64,000 nt of DNA from Rhodanobacteraceae bacterium (GTDB lineage Bacteria; Pseudomonadota; Gammaproteobacteria; Xanthomonadales; SZUA-5), in contig JADJPR010000007.1 of assembly GCA_016713135.1 (NCBI GenBank), positions 62,001 to 126,000 of the forward strand. The letters run 5' to 3'. Within the stretch, counting starts at the first letter, position 1; each line of letters begins with the position of its first letter. Positions 39,980 to 48,356 of this stretch are shown here, one piece after another. The position numbers were made by a program, and so were the translations under genes. The notes under the pieces are model-generated. The model did no database searches. It was given only the letters and a program-made list of their open reading frames with translations, and was not told the origin of the DNA.

Positions 39980-40693
39980 TCACCACGAAATCTCCCCCGC
40001 CTTGCGCCTTGCCGTATTCCGCTCCACGCTGACGATCCGACCGTCCGACAGGTGGATCACGCGATGGGCCATGGCGGCGATGCCGGCGTTGTGAGTGATC
40101 ACCACGGTGGTGGTGCCGAGGCGCTGGTTGACCTCGGACAGGGCTTCCAGGACGCGCACGCCGGTTTCCGAATCGAGCGCGCCGGTGGGTTCGTCGCACA
40201 ACAGCACCTCGGGCTGCTTGGCGATCGCGCGGGCGATGGCGACGCGCTGCTGCTGGCCACCGGAAAGCTGCGCCGGGAAGGCGTCGACGCGGTCGCCGAG
40301 GCCGACCAGCGCGAGCGCTTCGGCGGCGTTCATCGGGTGGCTCGCGATCTCGGTGACCACCTCCACGTTCTCGCGCGCGGTCAGCGAGGGGATCAGGTTG
40401 TAGAACTGGAACACGAAGCCCACGTGCTCGCGCCGGAAGCGCGTCAGTGCCTCCTCATCGGCCGCCGACAGGTCGTGGTCGCGGTAGCGCACGTTCCCCG
40501 CGCTCGGCACATCGAGGCCGCCAAGGATGTTCAGCAGGGTCGACTTGCCGCTGCCCGAAGGCCCCAGCAGCACCACGAACTCGCCGGCGTAGAGATCCAG
40601 GTCGACCCCGCGCAGCGCATGGATCTCCACCTCGCCGGTGCGGTAGACCTTGGTCAGCCCGCGGGCGGAAAAGACGGTTTCGGGCTCGCTCAT
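39980..40693 (-). CDS. ABC transporter ATP-binding protein, LolD/MacB type
   Basis: 237 residues. Walker A GPSGSGKSTLLN (about 43-54), Q-loop FVFQFYNLIPSLTARENV, signature LSGGQQQRVAIARAIAKQP, Walker B LLCDEPTGALDSETG, H-loop VVITHNAG. The EVEIHALRGVDLDLYAGEFVVLLG start and the Phe-Gln-Phe-Tyr-Asn Q-loop are typical of the LolD/MacB group that partners FtsX-type permeases. It powers the 784-residue permease downstream. Start ATG 40693. Confidence 0.93.
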   Translation of the reverse strand: MSEPETVFSARGLTKVYRTGEVEIHALRGVDLDLYAGEFVVLLGPSGSGKSTLLNILGGLDVPSAGNVRYRDHDLSAADEEALTRFRREHVGFVFQFYNLIPSLTARENVEVVTEIASHPMNAAEALALVGLGDRVDAFPAQLSGGQQQRVAIARAIAKQPEVLLCDEPTGALDSETGVRVLEALSEVNQRLGTTTVVITHNAGIAAMAHRVIHLSDGRIVSVERNTARRKAGEISW

Positions 40694-40718
40694 GGCCGCA
40701 GTTTACGGCGATCCGTGG

Positions 40719-41044
40719 CCGGTTAAACGCGGAGACGCAGCCAGTGAAACGCGGAGACGCAGAGGACGCAGAGAAAAGCATGAGCAGGCGCGGGGCGAGA
40801 AAATGACTTGTGGTGCGGCGAAAGAACGGGCTGGGCTCTCTCCGCGCCCTTTGCGGCTCCGCGTTTGGATGGCCACGAGGTTGTCCGTATCAGCGTAGCC
40901 CGGTGTACGCGCGCAGCGTGTTCACCGGGTACTTGCCGCAAGCACCCGGTGAGCAGCTGGCGCTGCACACCGGGCTACGCGAACTTGCTGCCAGCCGATC
41001 GACTCTGCTTCTCTCCGCGCTCTCTGCGTCTCCGCGTTTAACCG
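40719..41044. repeat. inverted repeat of ACGCGGAG units, copy 1, with nested REP
   Basis: Outer arms: CCGGTTAAACGCGGAGACGC from 40719 through CGCAGAGAAAAG at 40776, and the reverse complement CTTCTCTCCGCGCTCTCTGC plus GTCTCCGCGTTTAACCGG at 41007-41044. A second right-type arm lies at 40836-40866, and a CCCGGTG-type REP is nested at 40895-40978. It fills the 365-bp gap between the ABC ATPase and the TonB-dependent receptor gene end. A related copy is at 59440-59601. Confidence 0.8.
40895..40978. repeat. REP-like palindromic element (CCCGGTG type), copy 2
   Basis: GTAGCCCGGTGT (40895-40906) and ACACCGGGCTAC (40967-40978) are exact inverted arms; inside, CACCGGGTACTTGC and CACCCGGTG pair again. 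Homologous to 2831-2916 over its whole length. Confidence 0.8.
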
Positions 41045-41058
41045 GCCCCGGCATTGCC

Positions 41059-42939
41059 TCAATACCGCCAGCGCAGTTGCAGCCAGCTGATACGGTCCTG
41101 GTAGTCCAGGTTGGTGACGCCGGTGGGACCGATGATCAGGTGCGTGGTGCGCTCGTCGAGGACGTTGTCTACGCCCAGGCGCAGGTCGAGGTCCGGGTGC
41201 AGCCAGCCCTTGACCACGAGGTTGAGGTCCACCCGGTCGTATTCGCCGCTGCCGGCGATCACCGCGTCGCGCGCGCCGACATGGTTCCAGGCCACGCCCA
41301 GCGAGGCATGGTCGAGCATGCGCCAGACCACCGCCAGGTTGCCGGTCAGGCGCGGCGTGGCGCCCGACGGTTCGCTGCGCAGCTGCGCATTGCGGTTGGC
41401 CTCGGCGTCGACATGGCTGAGCGTCGCATCGACGCGCAGGCGCTCGCCGATGTGCTGGCTCCATTCCAGTTCCAGACCATCGGATCGCGCGCTGGCGACA
41501 TTGCCGAAGCCACGGATCCGTGGATCGAGGAAGATCATGTCGGACAGCCGCGACTGGTACAGCGTGGCGCGCAGCGTGCGCCCTGGCTTGCGATGGATGT
41601 AGCTGACCTCGGTGGTGGCGTTGACTTCGAAATCGAGGTCGGTGCCGGGAATGGTGTACAACTCGAAGAAAGTCGGCGCGCGGTGTCCCTGCGCATATTG
41701 CGCCTTCAGTACGTGGCCTTCGGCGGGCTGCCAGACCAGCGAGGCGCGCGGGGTGAGCCGGGTGCCGACGTCGCGGTTGTCGTCCCAGCGGGCCCCCAGG
41801 GTCAGCTGCAGGTCTTCCTGCAGCGCGATCTGGTCCTGCAGATAGGCGCTGAGGACTTCGCGCCGCTCACCGGTGACGCGGAGCAGGATCGGCGGCAGGC
41901 CCGGCGGACCGGCGCCGCGGAAGGTCGCGAGATCGATGTCCCCGTGCATGTAGGAAATGCCGGCCAGCCACTGCTGGTTGGACCAGCCGCTCCATGCCAG
42001 TTCGCCCCCGCCGCGCAGTTCCGTGCCCTCGAACACCAGGTCGACGCTGCCCTGCTGCGTGCGCAGTTCGCCGGTGTAGTAGCGGTTGTCGAGGTGCTGT
42101 GCATGGCCGCGCAGTTCCAGCCCGTTGCCGAAGTCGTGGGCGTACTCGCCGGCAATGGTCCAGGAGGAGTCTTCGAAGCCCGGATCCGGGGGGGCGCCGC
42201 TGATGCGGCCGATGTCGCGCATCTCGCCCTGGGCCAGCAGGCGCAGGTCGCCGCGGGCAAGCTGGAGCACGCCGCTGCGACGGTCCTCGCCCGCCTGGCG
42301 CGTGCCCGGCAGCACCACGTCGTCGCTGGCGAGCGCGGCGAAGCTGCCGCTGTAGCGCCAGTCGCCGATCTCGCCCGCGTGCAGCCAGTGGGCCTCGCGT
42401 GCGCCGTGGTCGTCCACGCCGGCCTCGACGAAGCGCCCCTCCTGGCGGGTGACGATGTTGAGCAGACCCTGGAAGGCGTAGTCGCCGTACAGCACCGATC
42501 CGGGGCCGCGCACGAACTCGATGCGCTCGACATGCGCGATCGGCAGGAACAGCGCGGCACCGTTGCTGCCGATGTCCTCGCGGCCGATCGGGAAGCCGTT
42601 CAGCAGGATCTGGATGCTGCCGGAGTTGAAAGGGAACTGGATGCCGCGCGCGGTCAGCGTGGGGTTGCCCCGGCCATCGAGCTCGATCTGCACGCCGGGC
42701 ACCTGCGCCAGCGCCTCCCACACCGTGCGCACGCCGGTCGCGATGAGCTGCTCGCCCTCGAGTACGCTGACCATGCCCGGGACGAAATCGCGGTTCATCC
42801 GCGTGCGGGTGGCGATCGCCGTCTCCTGCTCCAGCGTCGCCATCAGCTCGGCGTAGGCGGCATCGTCTTCCGCCTGCGCCGCCAGTGCCGGCGAGATCGC
42901 CAGCAGCGCGCATGCAAGGGCGCAAGGCCGGCGGATCAT
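41059..42939 (-). CDS. TonB-dependent receptor in a c-di-GMP signalling operon
   Basis: 626 residues. Signal peptide 1-21 (ALACALLAISPALAAQA). Plug domain: VWEALAQVPGVQIELDGRGNPTLTARGIQ, QILLNGFPIGREDI, VERIEFVRGPGSVLYGDYAFQGLLNIVTRQ. A beta-barrel follows to the last residues ISWLQLRWRY with a C-terminal aromatic residue. The ATG at 42939 overlaps the diguanylate cyclase stop (ATGA), making it the last gene of a coupled operon with a YfiR-like protein, a hybrid kinase and the cyclase. It probably imports or senses a siderophore, cobalamin or plant-derived ligand; the ligand is not evident. Intact, unlike the receptor at 25799-28413. Confidence 0.9.
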   Translation of the reverse strand: MIRRPCALACALLAISPALAAQAEDDAAYAELMATLEQETAIATRTRMNRDFVPGMVSVLEGEQLIATGVRTVWEALAQVPGVQIELDGRGNPTLTARGIQFPFNSGSIQILLNGFPIGREDIGSNGAALFLPIAHVERIEFVRGPGSVLYGDYAFQGLLNIVTRQEGRFVEAGVDDHGAREAHWLHAGEIGDWRYSGSFAALASDDVVLPGTRQAGEDRRSGVLQLARGDLRLLAQGEMRDIGRISGAPPDPGFEDSSWTIAGEYAHDFGNGLELRGHAQHLDNRYYTGELRTQQGSVDLVFEGTELRGGGELAWSGWSNQQWLAGISYMHGDIDLATFRGAGPPGLPPILLRVTGERREVLSAYLQDQIALQEDLQLTLGARWDDNRDVGTRLTPRASLVWQPAEGHVLKAQYAQGHRAPTFFELYTIPGTDLDFEVNATTEVSYIHRKPGRTLRATLYQSRLSDMIFLDPRIRGFGNVASARSDGLELEWSQHIGERLRVDATLSHVDAEANRNAQLRSEPSGATPRLTGNLAVVWRMLDHASLGVAWNHVGARDAVIAGSGEYDRVDLNLVVKGWLHPDLDLRLGVDNVLDERTTHLIIGPTGVTNLDYQDRISWLQLRWRY

Positions 42940-43901
42940 GACGCGACCTCGCCGGCGCCCGAGCGCAGCACGCTGGATCGCTCGCCCGCGATCAGGTCGT
43001 GCACTTCGCCGCGGTCGCGCCCGCCATGCTTGGCGGCGTACAGCAGCCCGTCGGCCAGGGTGAGCGCCGCATCCGCCGAGGCGCCGGGGGTGGCGACGGT
43101 AGTGACCGCGCCGATGCTGATGCTGACGAACAGGCTGCTCTCCGAGCGTGCATGCGGGATCTGCAGCGCGTGCACTGCGTCCAGCGCTCGTTGCACCTGC
43201 AGCGCGCCGCCGCCGCTGCCGGTCAGCAGCAGCGCAAACTCCTCGCCGCCGTAGCGCGCGGCGAGGTCTTCGCCGCGGCTGAAGGTGGCATGCAGGGCGC
43301 CCGCCACCCGTCGCAGGCATTCATCGCCCGGACTGTGCCCGTAGTAGTCGTTGTAGCGCTTGAAGTGGTCCACATCGAGCAGCATCAGCGTCAGCGGCAG
43401 TCCGTTGCGCTGCGCCGCATGCCAGCTGCGGCTCAGTTCCTGGTCGAAACGGCGACGATTGGCGATGCCGGTCAGGCCGTCCATCGCGGCATGCTCCTCG
43501 AGCAGGTCGCGCTGGCGCTTGAGTTCGATGTGGGTGCGCACCCGGGCGCGCACGATGGCCGGACTGATCGGCTTGAGGATGTAGTCGACGGCGCCAAGCG
43601 CGAAGCCGCGCTCCTCGTCCTCCAGTTCGGTCATCGCGGTGACGAAGATCACCGGGATGTGCTGGGTGCGCGGTTCGGCCTTGAGCCAGCGCAGGCAGTC
43701 GAAGCCGTCCATGCCGGGCATCACCACATCCAGCAGGATCAGGTCGGGGGATGATTCCAGCGCCAGCTCCAGCGCACGCGCGGCGCTGGTGGCGAAGTTC
43801 AGCGCGAAGCCGGGCAGGGCCTCGGCCAGCACCTGGATGTTGGCTGGCTCGTCGTCGACGATCAGGACACGCGGCGCAGCGGCTTGGGCGGTCTTCAGCA
43901 T
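42936..43901 (-). CDS. response regulator diguanylate cyclase (REC-GGDEF)
   Basis: 321 residues. Receiver domain 10-125: VLIVDDEPANIQVL, LILLDVVMPGMDGFDCL (phospho-Asp near 55), VIFVTAMTE, YILKPISP. The GGDEF domain at about 150-300: DGLTGIANRRRFDQEL, LLDVDHFKRYNDYYGH, and the active site RYGGEEFALLL. No RxxD inhibitory site five residues before GGEEF is evident. It makes cyclic di-GMP when phosphorylated, most likely by the hybrid kinase upstream. Its ATG 43901 overlaps the kinase/Hpt stop at 43895-43897; its stop overlaps the receptor start. Confidence 0.95.
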   Translation of the reverse strand: MLKTAQAAAPRVLIVDDEPANIQVLAEALPGFALNFATSAARALELALESSPDLILLDVVMPGMDGFDCLRWLKAEPRTQHIPVIFVTAMTELEDEERGFALGAVDYILKPISPAIVRARVRTHIELKRQRDLLEEHAAMDGLTGIANRRRFDQELSRSWHAAQRNGLPLTLMLLDVDHFKRYNDYYGHSPGDECLRRVAGALHATFSRGEDLAARYGGEEFALLLTGSGGGALQVQRALDAVHALQIPHARSESSLFVSISIGAVTTVATPGASADAALTLADGLLYAAKHGGRDRGEVHDLIAGERSSVLRSGAGEVAS

Positions 43902-44480
43902 GACGGTGACTCCGCTTGGATGCGAGGTGCCAGCCGGGCCAGTTCGCGCGCTGCCTCGGGGTAGTCGAGGGCGTCGATGGACTGGCCGACCGGGTGCAGC
44001 GCCGCCTGCAGTGGCGGCTCCAGCGCAGCACGCAGCTGCTCGTATTCCTGCCTGGCGGACAGGCTATTGCCGGCGAGCGCGGTTGCCAAGCGTTGCAATG
44101 CTGCCGCTGGTCGGCTGGCGTCGCCATTCGCTGGCGTACTGGCGGCCGGGACGGGCTCGGGAATCTGCGCGCTGGCGATCTCCTGCAGCGCCGCGTCCAG
44201 CTCGGCCAGCGCTGCGGGATTGCCCTGTCCCTGCTGCCCCGCGAGTTCCAGCGCACCCGCGGCGGCGGCCACCCGATTCATCCCGAGCGTCGCGGAGGTG
44301 CCCTTGAGCGCATGCGCCAGCTCGCGCGCCGCGCTCCATTCGCCGGCGGCGGCGAATGCTGCCAGGCGCGCGGCTGCATCGCCCTGGCGCTGGCGGAAAT
44401 CCGCGACCAGCCGCCACAGCAGCGCCTGCTTGCCATTGACCCGCGCGAGCGCTGCCGGGACGTCGATGCCGGGGAGGGTG
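43895..44480 (-). other. Hpt module continuing the hybrid kinase in another frame
   Basis: The kinase reading frame loses homology after about 44620, while from about 44474 another frame reads LPGIDVPAALARVNGKQALL and LAHALKGTSATLG, the histidine phosphotransfer (Hpt) motif with the phospho-His in HALKG. It continues through GALELAG to a stop at 43895. The internal ATG at 44281 comes after the phospho-His, so this is not a sensible separate gene; it is the C-terminus of the kinase displaced by a shift in or near the repeat at 44494-44620. Corrected, the kinase would be about 975 residues. Confidence 0.75.
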
Positions 44481-46820
44481 GGGGAGCAGCAGAAGCGGGG
44501 CAGGGGGCGGGGGCGAGGGGATGGGCTTGAGGCCCGTCGTGACCTTAGGGCGCGTCATGGCGTTGTGGCTCGTCAGCGGGCCGAAGTCGGGCCCCTGCCC
44601 CCTGCCCCTTGCCCCGCTTTCGCAACTCCCGCCTTCTCCACTCCCGCCCAGCCAACGCCCCAGCACCCGCACCAGCTCGGCCTCGTCGATCGGCTTGGCG
44701 AGGTAGTCGTCCATCCCGGCGTCGAGGAAGCGCTGGCGGTCGCCGAGCATCGCGTGGGCGGTCAGCGCGACCACCGGTATGCGCGCGAAACCGGGCAGCT
44801 GGCGCAGGCGCTGGGTGGTTTCGATGCCGTCCAGGCCCGGCATCTGGATATCCATCAGTACCAGGTCGAAGGGCTGGCGGCGCGCCAGTTCCAGCGCCTC
44901 CACGCCGCCAGGCGCCACGGTGGCCTGGATGCCGATGCCTGCCAGCAGCTCGCGCGCGACCATCCGGTTGATCTCGTTGTCCTCGACCAGCAGCAGGCGC
45001 GTGGCGGGATCGAAGCCGCCCGGGGCCGGGGCGGGAGCATGGACCTGGCGCGCCTGGCCCGGGGTGCGGTCGAGCGCCTGCATCGCGGCGTCGAACAGGG
45101 TCGACGGGCTGACCGGCTTGTGCAGGAACACGTCGATGCCGGCCGCCTGCGCGGTGCGCATCAGGTCTTCGCCGCCGAAGGCCGTGACCATCAGGGTGGC
45201 CGGCACGCGGATGCCGCGCGCCTTGAGTTCGCGCACTGCCGCGATCCCGTCGATCCCGGGCAGGCGCCAGTCGAGCACCAGCAGGTCGAAGGGCGGGTCG
45301 GCGGCGGCCAGGGACTCAATCGCGCGTTCGCCCGATTCCGCCAGCATGACGTCGAAGCGCAGGGCTTCCAGCATGCCGCCGAAGACCTCGCGCGTGGTCG
45401 GGTTGTCGTCCACCACCAGCGCGCGCAAACCGCTTGGTGCGCGCGCCGCCGGCGCGGCTTCGGGACCGATGCCGAAGCTCGCGGTGAACCAGAAGCGGCT
45501 GCCCTTGCCGGGTTCGCTGTCGGCGCCGATCTCGCCGCCCATCAGCTCGACCAGGCGTTTGCAGATGGCCAGCCCCAGGCCCACGCCGCCATGCTTGCGG
45601 GTGTCCGATTCGTCGACCTGGGTGAATGGCTGAAACAGCCGTGCGAGGTCGCCCGCCGCGATGCCGATCCCGCTGTCGCTGACGTCGAAGCGCAGCCAGG
45701 CGCGCCCGTCCAGCCGCTGCGACAGGCCGATCTCGACCAGCACTTGGCCCTGTTCGGTGAATTTGAGCGCGTTGGTGGTCAGGTTGACCAGCAGCTGCTG
45801 CAGCCGCACCGGATCGCCGACCAGCTGCGGCGGGATCTCCGGCGCGACCATGAACAGCAGGTCCAGGCCCTTCGCCCGGGCGCGATCGCCCACCACCGCC
45901 GAGACATCGGTCAGCACGTCGTCGAGGCGGAATGGCCGGCTCTCGATCTTCAGCTTGCCTGCCTCGATGCGGGAAAGGTCGAGGATGTCGTTGATCACGC
46001 CCAGCAGCATCCGCGCCGAGGAGGTGAGCTGCTGCAGCAGGCCCTGCTGGCGCCCGTCGAGCGCGGTGCGCCCGAGCAGCGTGGCCATGCCGATCACCGC
46101 ATTCATCGGCGTGCGGATCTCGTGGCTCGTGTTGGCCAGGAACTGGCTCTTCGCCCGGTTGGCGGCCTCGGCCTGGTCGCGCGCGGTCTCCAGTTCGCGG
46201 GTGAAGGCCTCGCGCTCGGCGGCCAGCGCGCGTTCGGCCGCCTGGCGCCGCTCGCTGCTGCGCTCGCGCGCCGCCAGCGAGGCCACCAGCAGCAGGCCGA
46301 TCACCGCCGCCATCGCCGCCAGCAGCAGGCCCTGCGCCAGCAGTTGCCCGCGCACATCCTGGATCAGCCCGGCGGCGAACTGGCGGTCGACCAGGAAATG
46401 CGCGATGCCGAGCAGTTCGCCACTGTCGCGGTCGTAGATTTCGACGTCCACGCTATGGTGTCGCGATTCGTCCTGCTGCAGGCGGCGGTCGAGGCTGCCC
46501 GGCGGCGCATCGACGGTGTCGTAGTCCAGCTCGATGCCGATGTCGGCGAAGAAGGGCGCGTCGCGCTCGGGGTTGCGCAGCAGCAGCAACTGGTCGATCA
46601 CCGCGCCCAGCTCGCGCCGTCGCGCTTCGTCGCCCTCGCGCGCCAGCGCACCCGCGAGCGCCGCCGCCTGCGACTGCGCCAATACCTGCGCCTGCTGCGC
46701 CGCCTCATGCTCCAGTCGTGGATGCAGCGCCAGGGTCCAGTAGCCGAACAGCGCCGCCTCCAGCATCAGCGTCAGCAAGAGGAAAACCAGCGCAACGACG
46801 GTGGAGTAGCGGCGCGTCAT
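44064..46820 (-). CDS. hybrid sensor histidine kinase with two receiver domains
   Basis: As read, 918 residues, the last 170 or so probably out of frame. An N-terminal membrane anchor (VVALVFLLLTLMLEAALFGYW) and a second at about 150-172 bracket a periplasmic sensor segment. Then a coiled region, HisKA with FLANTSHEIRTPMNAVIGM (phospho-His), ATPase motifs NLTTNALKFTEQG (N-box), VSDSGIGIA (G1), KHGGVGLGLAICKRLVELMGG (G2). Receiver 1: LRALVVDDNPTTREV, LLVLDWRLPGIDG; receiver 2: LLLVEDNEINRMVARELL, LVLMDIQMPGLDGIETTQ, YLAKPIDEAELV. An Hpt module follows in another frame. Start ATG 46820 overlaps the YfiR-like stop. It is expected to signal to the diguanylate cyclase next in the operon. Confidence 0.92.
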   Translation of the reverse strand: MTRRYSTVVALVFLLLTLMLEAALFGYWTLALHPRLEHEAAQQAQVLAQSQAAALAGALAREGDEARRRELGAVIDQLLLLRNPERDAPFFADIGIELDYDTVDAPPGSLDRRLQQDESRHHSVDVEIYDRDSGELLGIAHFLVDRQFAAGLIQDVRGQLLAQGLLLAAMAAVIGLLLVASLAARERSSERRQAAERALAAEREAFTRELETARDQAEAANRAKSQFLANTSHEIRTPMNAVIGMATLLGRTALDGRQQGLLQQLTSSARMLLGVINDILDLSRIEAGKLKIESRPFRLDDVLTDVSAVVGDRARAKGLDLLFMVAPEIPPQLVGDPVRLQQLLVNLTTNALKFTEQGQVLVEIGLSQRLDGRAWLRFDVSDSGIGIAAGDLARLFQPFTQVDESDTRKHGGVGLGLAICKRLVELMGGEIGADSEPGKGSRFWFTASFGIGPEAAPAARAPSGLRALVVDDNPTTREVFGGMLEALRFDVMLAESGERAIESLAAADPPFDLLVLDWRLPGIDGIAAVRELKARGIRVPATLMVTAFGGEDLMRTAQAAGIDVFLHKPVSPSTLFDAAMQALDRTPGQARQVHAPAPAPGGFDPATRLLLVEDNEINRMVARELLAGIGIQATVAPGGVEALELARRQPFDLVLMDIQMPGLDGIETTQRLRQLPGFARIPVVALTAHAMLGDRQRFLDAGMDDYLAKPIDEAELVRVLGRWLGGSGEGGSCESGARGRGQGPDFGPLTSHNAMTRPKVTTGLKPIPSPPPPAPLLLLPHPPRHRRPGSARAGQWQAGAAVAAGRGFPPAPGRCSRAPGSIRRRRRMERGARAGACAQGHLRDARDESGGRRRGCAGTRGAAGTGQSRSAGRAGRGAAGDRQRADSRARPGRQYASEWRRQPTSGSIATLGNRARRQ
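44494..44620. repeat. G-rich/C-rich inverted repeat inside the hybrid kinase gene
   Basis: GGGGCAGGGGGCGGGGGCG (44497-44516) faces CCCCTGCCCCCTGCCCCTTG (about 44592-44611) across about 75 nt. It falls between the second receiver and the Hpt module, a linker position, and resembles the arms at 1086-1230. It is the same class of structure found between genes elsewhere in the window. Confidence 0.75.
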
Positions 46821-47461
46821 CGATGCACCTTCGCCACCTTCATGAAGAAAGGCTTGAACTCGATGCCGCTGGCCCGCAGCGTGCTCTGGTTGAGGTAGGG
46901 CAGGACCTTGGCCTCGATCGACACCCCGGCGAGCACGCCGCGTTCGACATCGCCTTCGAAAGGGGAGTACAGGATCACGCCGTGGCGCACGCTCCAGGCG
47001 ACCAGGCGGTCGAGGTCGTTTGCCGCCACCGGCGTGGCCAGGAACAGCGCCACCGGCGGCGCGGTGTCCTCGCCGAGGACGCGCTCGTGGCGGATGGCGA
47101 ATTGCGGCCCGCGGCTCGCGACGCCTTCGGGCGCAATCAGCGGCGCCACTTCGTCGAGGACAGGCTCGGTGGCCGCGAAGATCGCGACGTCGATCCGGCC
47201 ATCGCCGCTCGCCTTGCTTTCCAGGGCGACGTCCGCCAGCAGCAGGGTGCGGAACACCCGGGCACCGGTGCGCACACGGCGCTCGTCCTGGCTGTCGGCA
47301 CGCGCGCTTGCGGCGGCCAGTCCCAGACCCAGTGCGCACACCAGCAGCGCCGCCGCCGCCGCGAGGCTGAAGCGCCGGCGGGCGGAGGCAGGGGAGCTGG
47401 CATGGGCCGGTACGCTGGGGAGCACGGGCAAGTCTGGGCCGGGCGCTGCGGGACACGCCAT
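46817..47461 (-). CDS. YfiR-like periplasmic protein (DUF4154)
   Basis: 214 residues. A positively charged head and hydrophobic core (FSLAAAAALLVCALGLGLAAASARA) mark a signal peptide. The mature part has RVFRTLLLADVALES and RIDVAIFAA, a gap with HGVILYSPFEGDVERGVLAGVSIEAK, and ends LRASGIEFKPFFMKVAKVH, the pattern at the end of YfiR family proteins. YfiR regulates a membrane diguanylate cyclase from the periplasm; here it probably modulates the hybrid kinase. The assignment is from pattern only. Its stop overlaps the kinase start (ATGA). It is first of a four-gene operon and divergent from an OmpR-type regulator 33 bp away. Confidence 0.62.
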   Translation of the reverse strand: MACPAAPGPDLPVLPSVPAHASSPASARRRFSLAAAAALLVCALGLGLAAASARADSQDERRVRTGARVFRTLLLADVALESKASGDGRIDVAIFAATEPVLDEVAPLIAPEGVASRGPQFAIRHERVLGEDTAPPVALFLATPVAANDLDRLVAWSVRHGVILYSPFEGDVERGVLAGVSIEAKVLPYLNQSTLRASGIEFKPFFMKVAKVHR

Positions 47462-47494
47462 AATCGCCCGCAATCGTGGAGAAACAAGGGAGCC

Positions 47495-48196
47495 GTGGCA
47501 GCGTTGGCAACTTCCGCAGCCCCGCATGCGCGCGTGCTGGTGGTCGAGGACGACCCGATCCTCGCGGCCATCATCGCCGACGCGCTGCAGGGCGAGGGCT
47601 ACGCGGTGGACGTCCTGCACGATGGTGCTGCGGTGGCTGCGCATGTGCGTCGCCAGCCGCCGCAGGCGGTGCTGCTGGACCTCGGCCTGCCCGGGCGCGA
47701 CGGCATCGCGGTCTGCCGCGAACTGCGCACCTTTTCCACCGTGCCGCTGATCATGGTCACCGCGCGCGCGGATTCGTCCGACCGCATGCATGGCCTCGAC
47801 ACCGGCGCCGACGACTACCTGTGCAAGCCCTTCGAGCCCGGCGAATTGATCGCCCGCCTGCGCGCCCTGCTGCGCCGTGCGCAGCAATGGCAGGGCGCGG
47901 CGGAACCCACGCCGCCGCTGCGCATCGATGCCGAGGCGATGCAGGCCAGCGTGCACGGCCTGCCGGTGGCGCTGACCCCGATCGAATTCCGCCTGCTGCA
48001 CACCCTGTCGCAGCACCCCGGCCGGGTCTACACCCGCGCGCAACTGCTCGATTGCATCTACAGCGCCGACCACGTGGTCAACGACCGCACCGTCGACAGC
48101 CACATCAAGAACCTCCGCCGCAAGCTGGTCGAGGCCGGGCTGGCGGACCCGCTGGGCGCGGTCTACGGGATCGGCTATCGGTTTATTGCGGGATGA
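47495..48196 (+). CDS. OmpR-family response regulator (BaeR-like)
   Basis: 233 residues. Receiver: VLVVEDDPILAAIIADAL, AVLLDLGLPGRDGIAVCREL (phospho-Asp), IMVTARADSSDRMHGLDTGADDYLCKPFEPGELIARL. Winged-helix output: LTPIEFRLLHTLSQHPGRVYTRAQLLD, VVNDRTVDSHIKNLRRKL, YGIGYRF. The VNDRTVDSHIKNLRRKL pattern and the domain order resemble BaeR. No kinase follows; the nearest is the hybrid kinase on the other strand. AAGGGAG directly precedes GTG 47495, supporting this start. The 33 bp to the divergent YfiR-like gene must contain both control regions, so mutual regulation is plausible. Confidence 0.9.
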   Translation: MAALATSAAPHARVLVVEDDPILAAIIADALQGEGYAVDVLHDGAAVAAHVRRQPPQAVLLDLGLPGRDGIAVCRELRTFSTVPLIMVTARADSSDRMHGLDTGADDYLCKPFEPGELIARLRALLRRAQQWQGAAEPTPPLRIDAEAMQASVHGLPVALTPIEFRLLHTLSQHPGRVYTRAQLLDCIYSADHVVNDRTVDSHIKNLRRKLVEAGLADPLGAVYGIGYRFIAG

Positions 48197-48227
48197 TTGT
48201 GGCGGTATGTGTGCTGCCGGGCGCGGA

Positions 48228-48297
48228 GGTCAAACGTGAAACGTGAAACGTCAATGTGCGTGGGGCCAATTGACGTTTTACGTTTGACGTTTGACCC
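48228..48297. repeat. inverted repeat of heptamers (AACGTGA type), copy 3
   Basis: Left arm GGTCAAACGTGAAACGTGAA then ACGTCAAT (48228-48255); right arm AATTGACGTTTTACGTTTGA then CGTTTGACC (48268-48297). Between the OmpR-type regulator and mlaF; also suited to terminate the regulator. Confidence 0.88.
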
Positions 48298-48356
48298 TGG
48301 CGCGAGCGGCTCGATCACCCGCGCGACAGCCACGCGTTCCCCGCTAGACTCCGCCC

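Noticed and set aside
37415..40726. Long forward frames opposite the ABC transporter genes
   Set aside because: Low-complexity Arg/Ala/Gln/His composition, antisense to clear ABC motifs.
43895..44281. Independent small gene starting at ATG 44281
   Set aside because: That start excludes the phospho-histidine of the Hpt domain; the sequence is the tail of the hybrid kinase.
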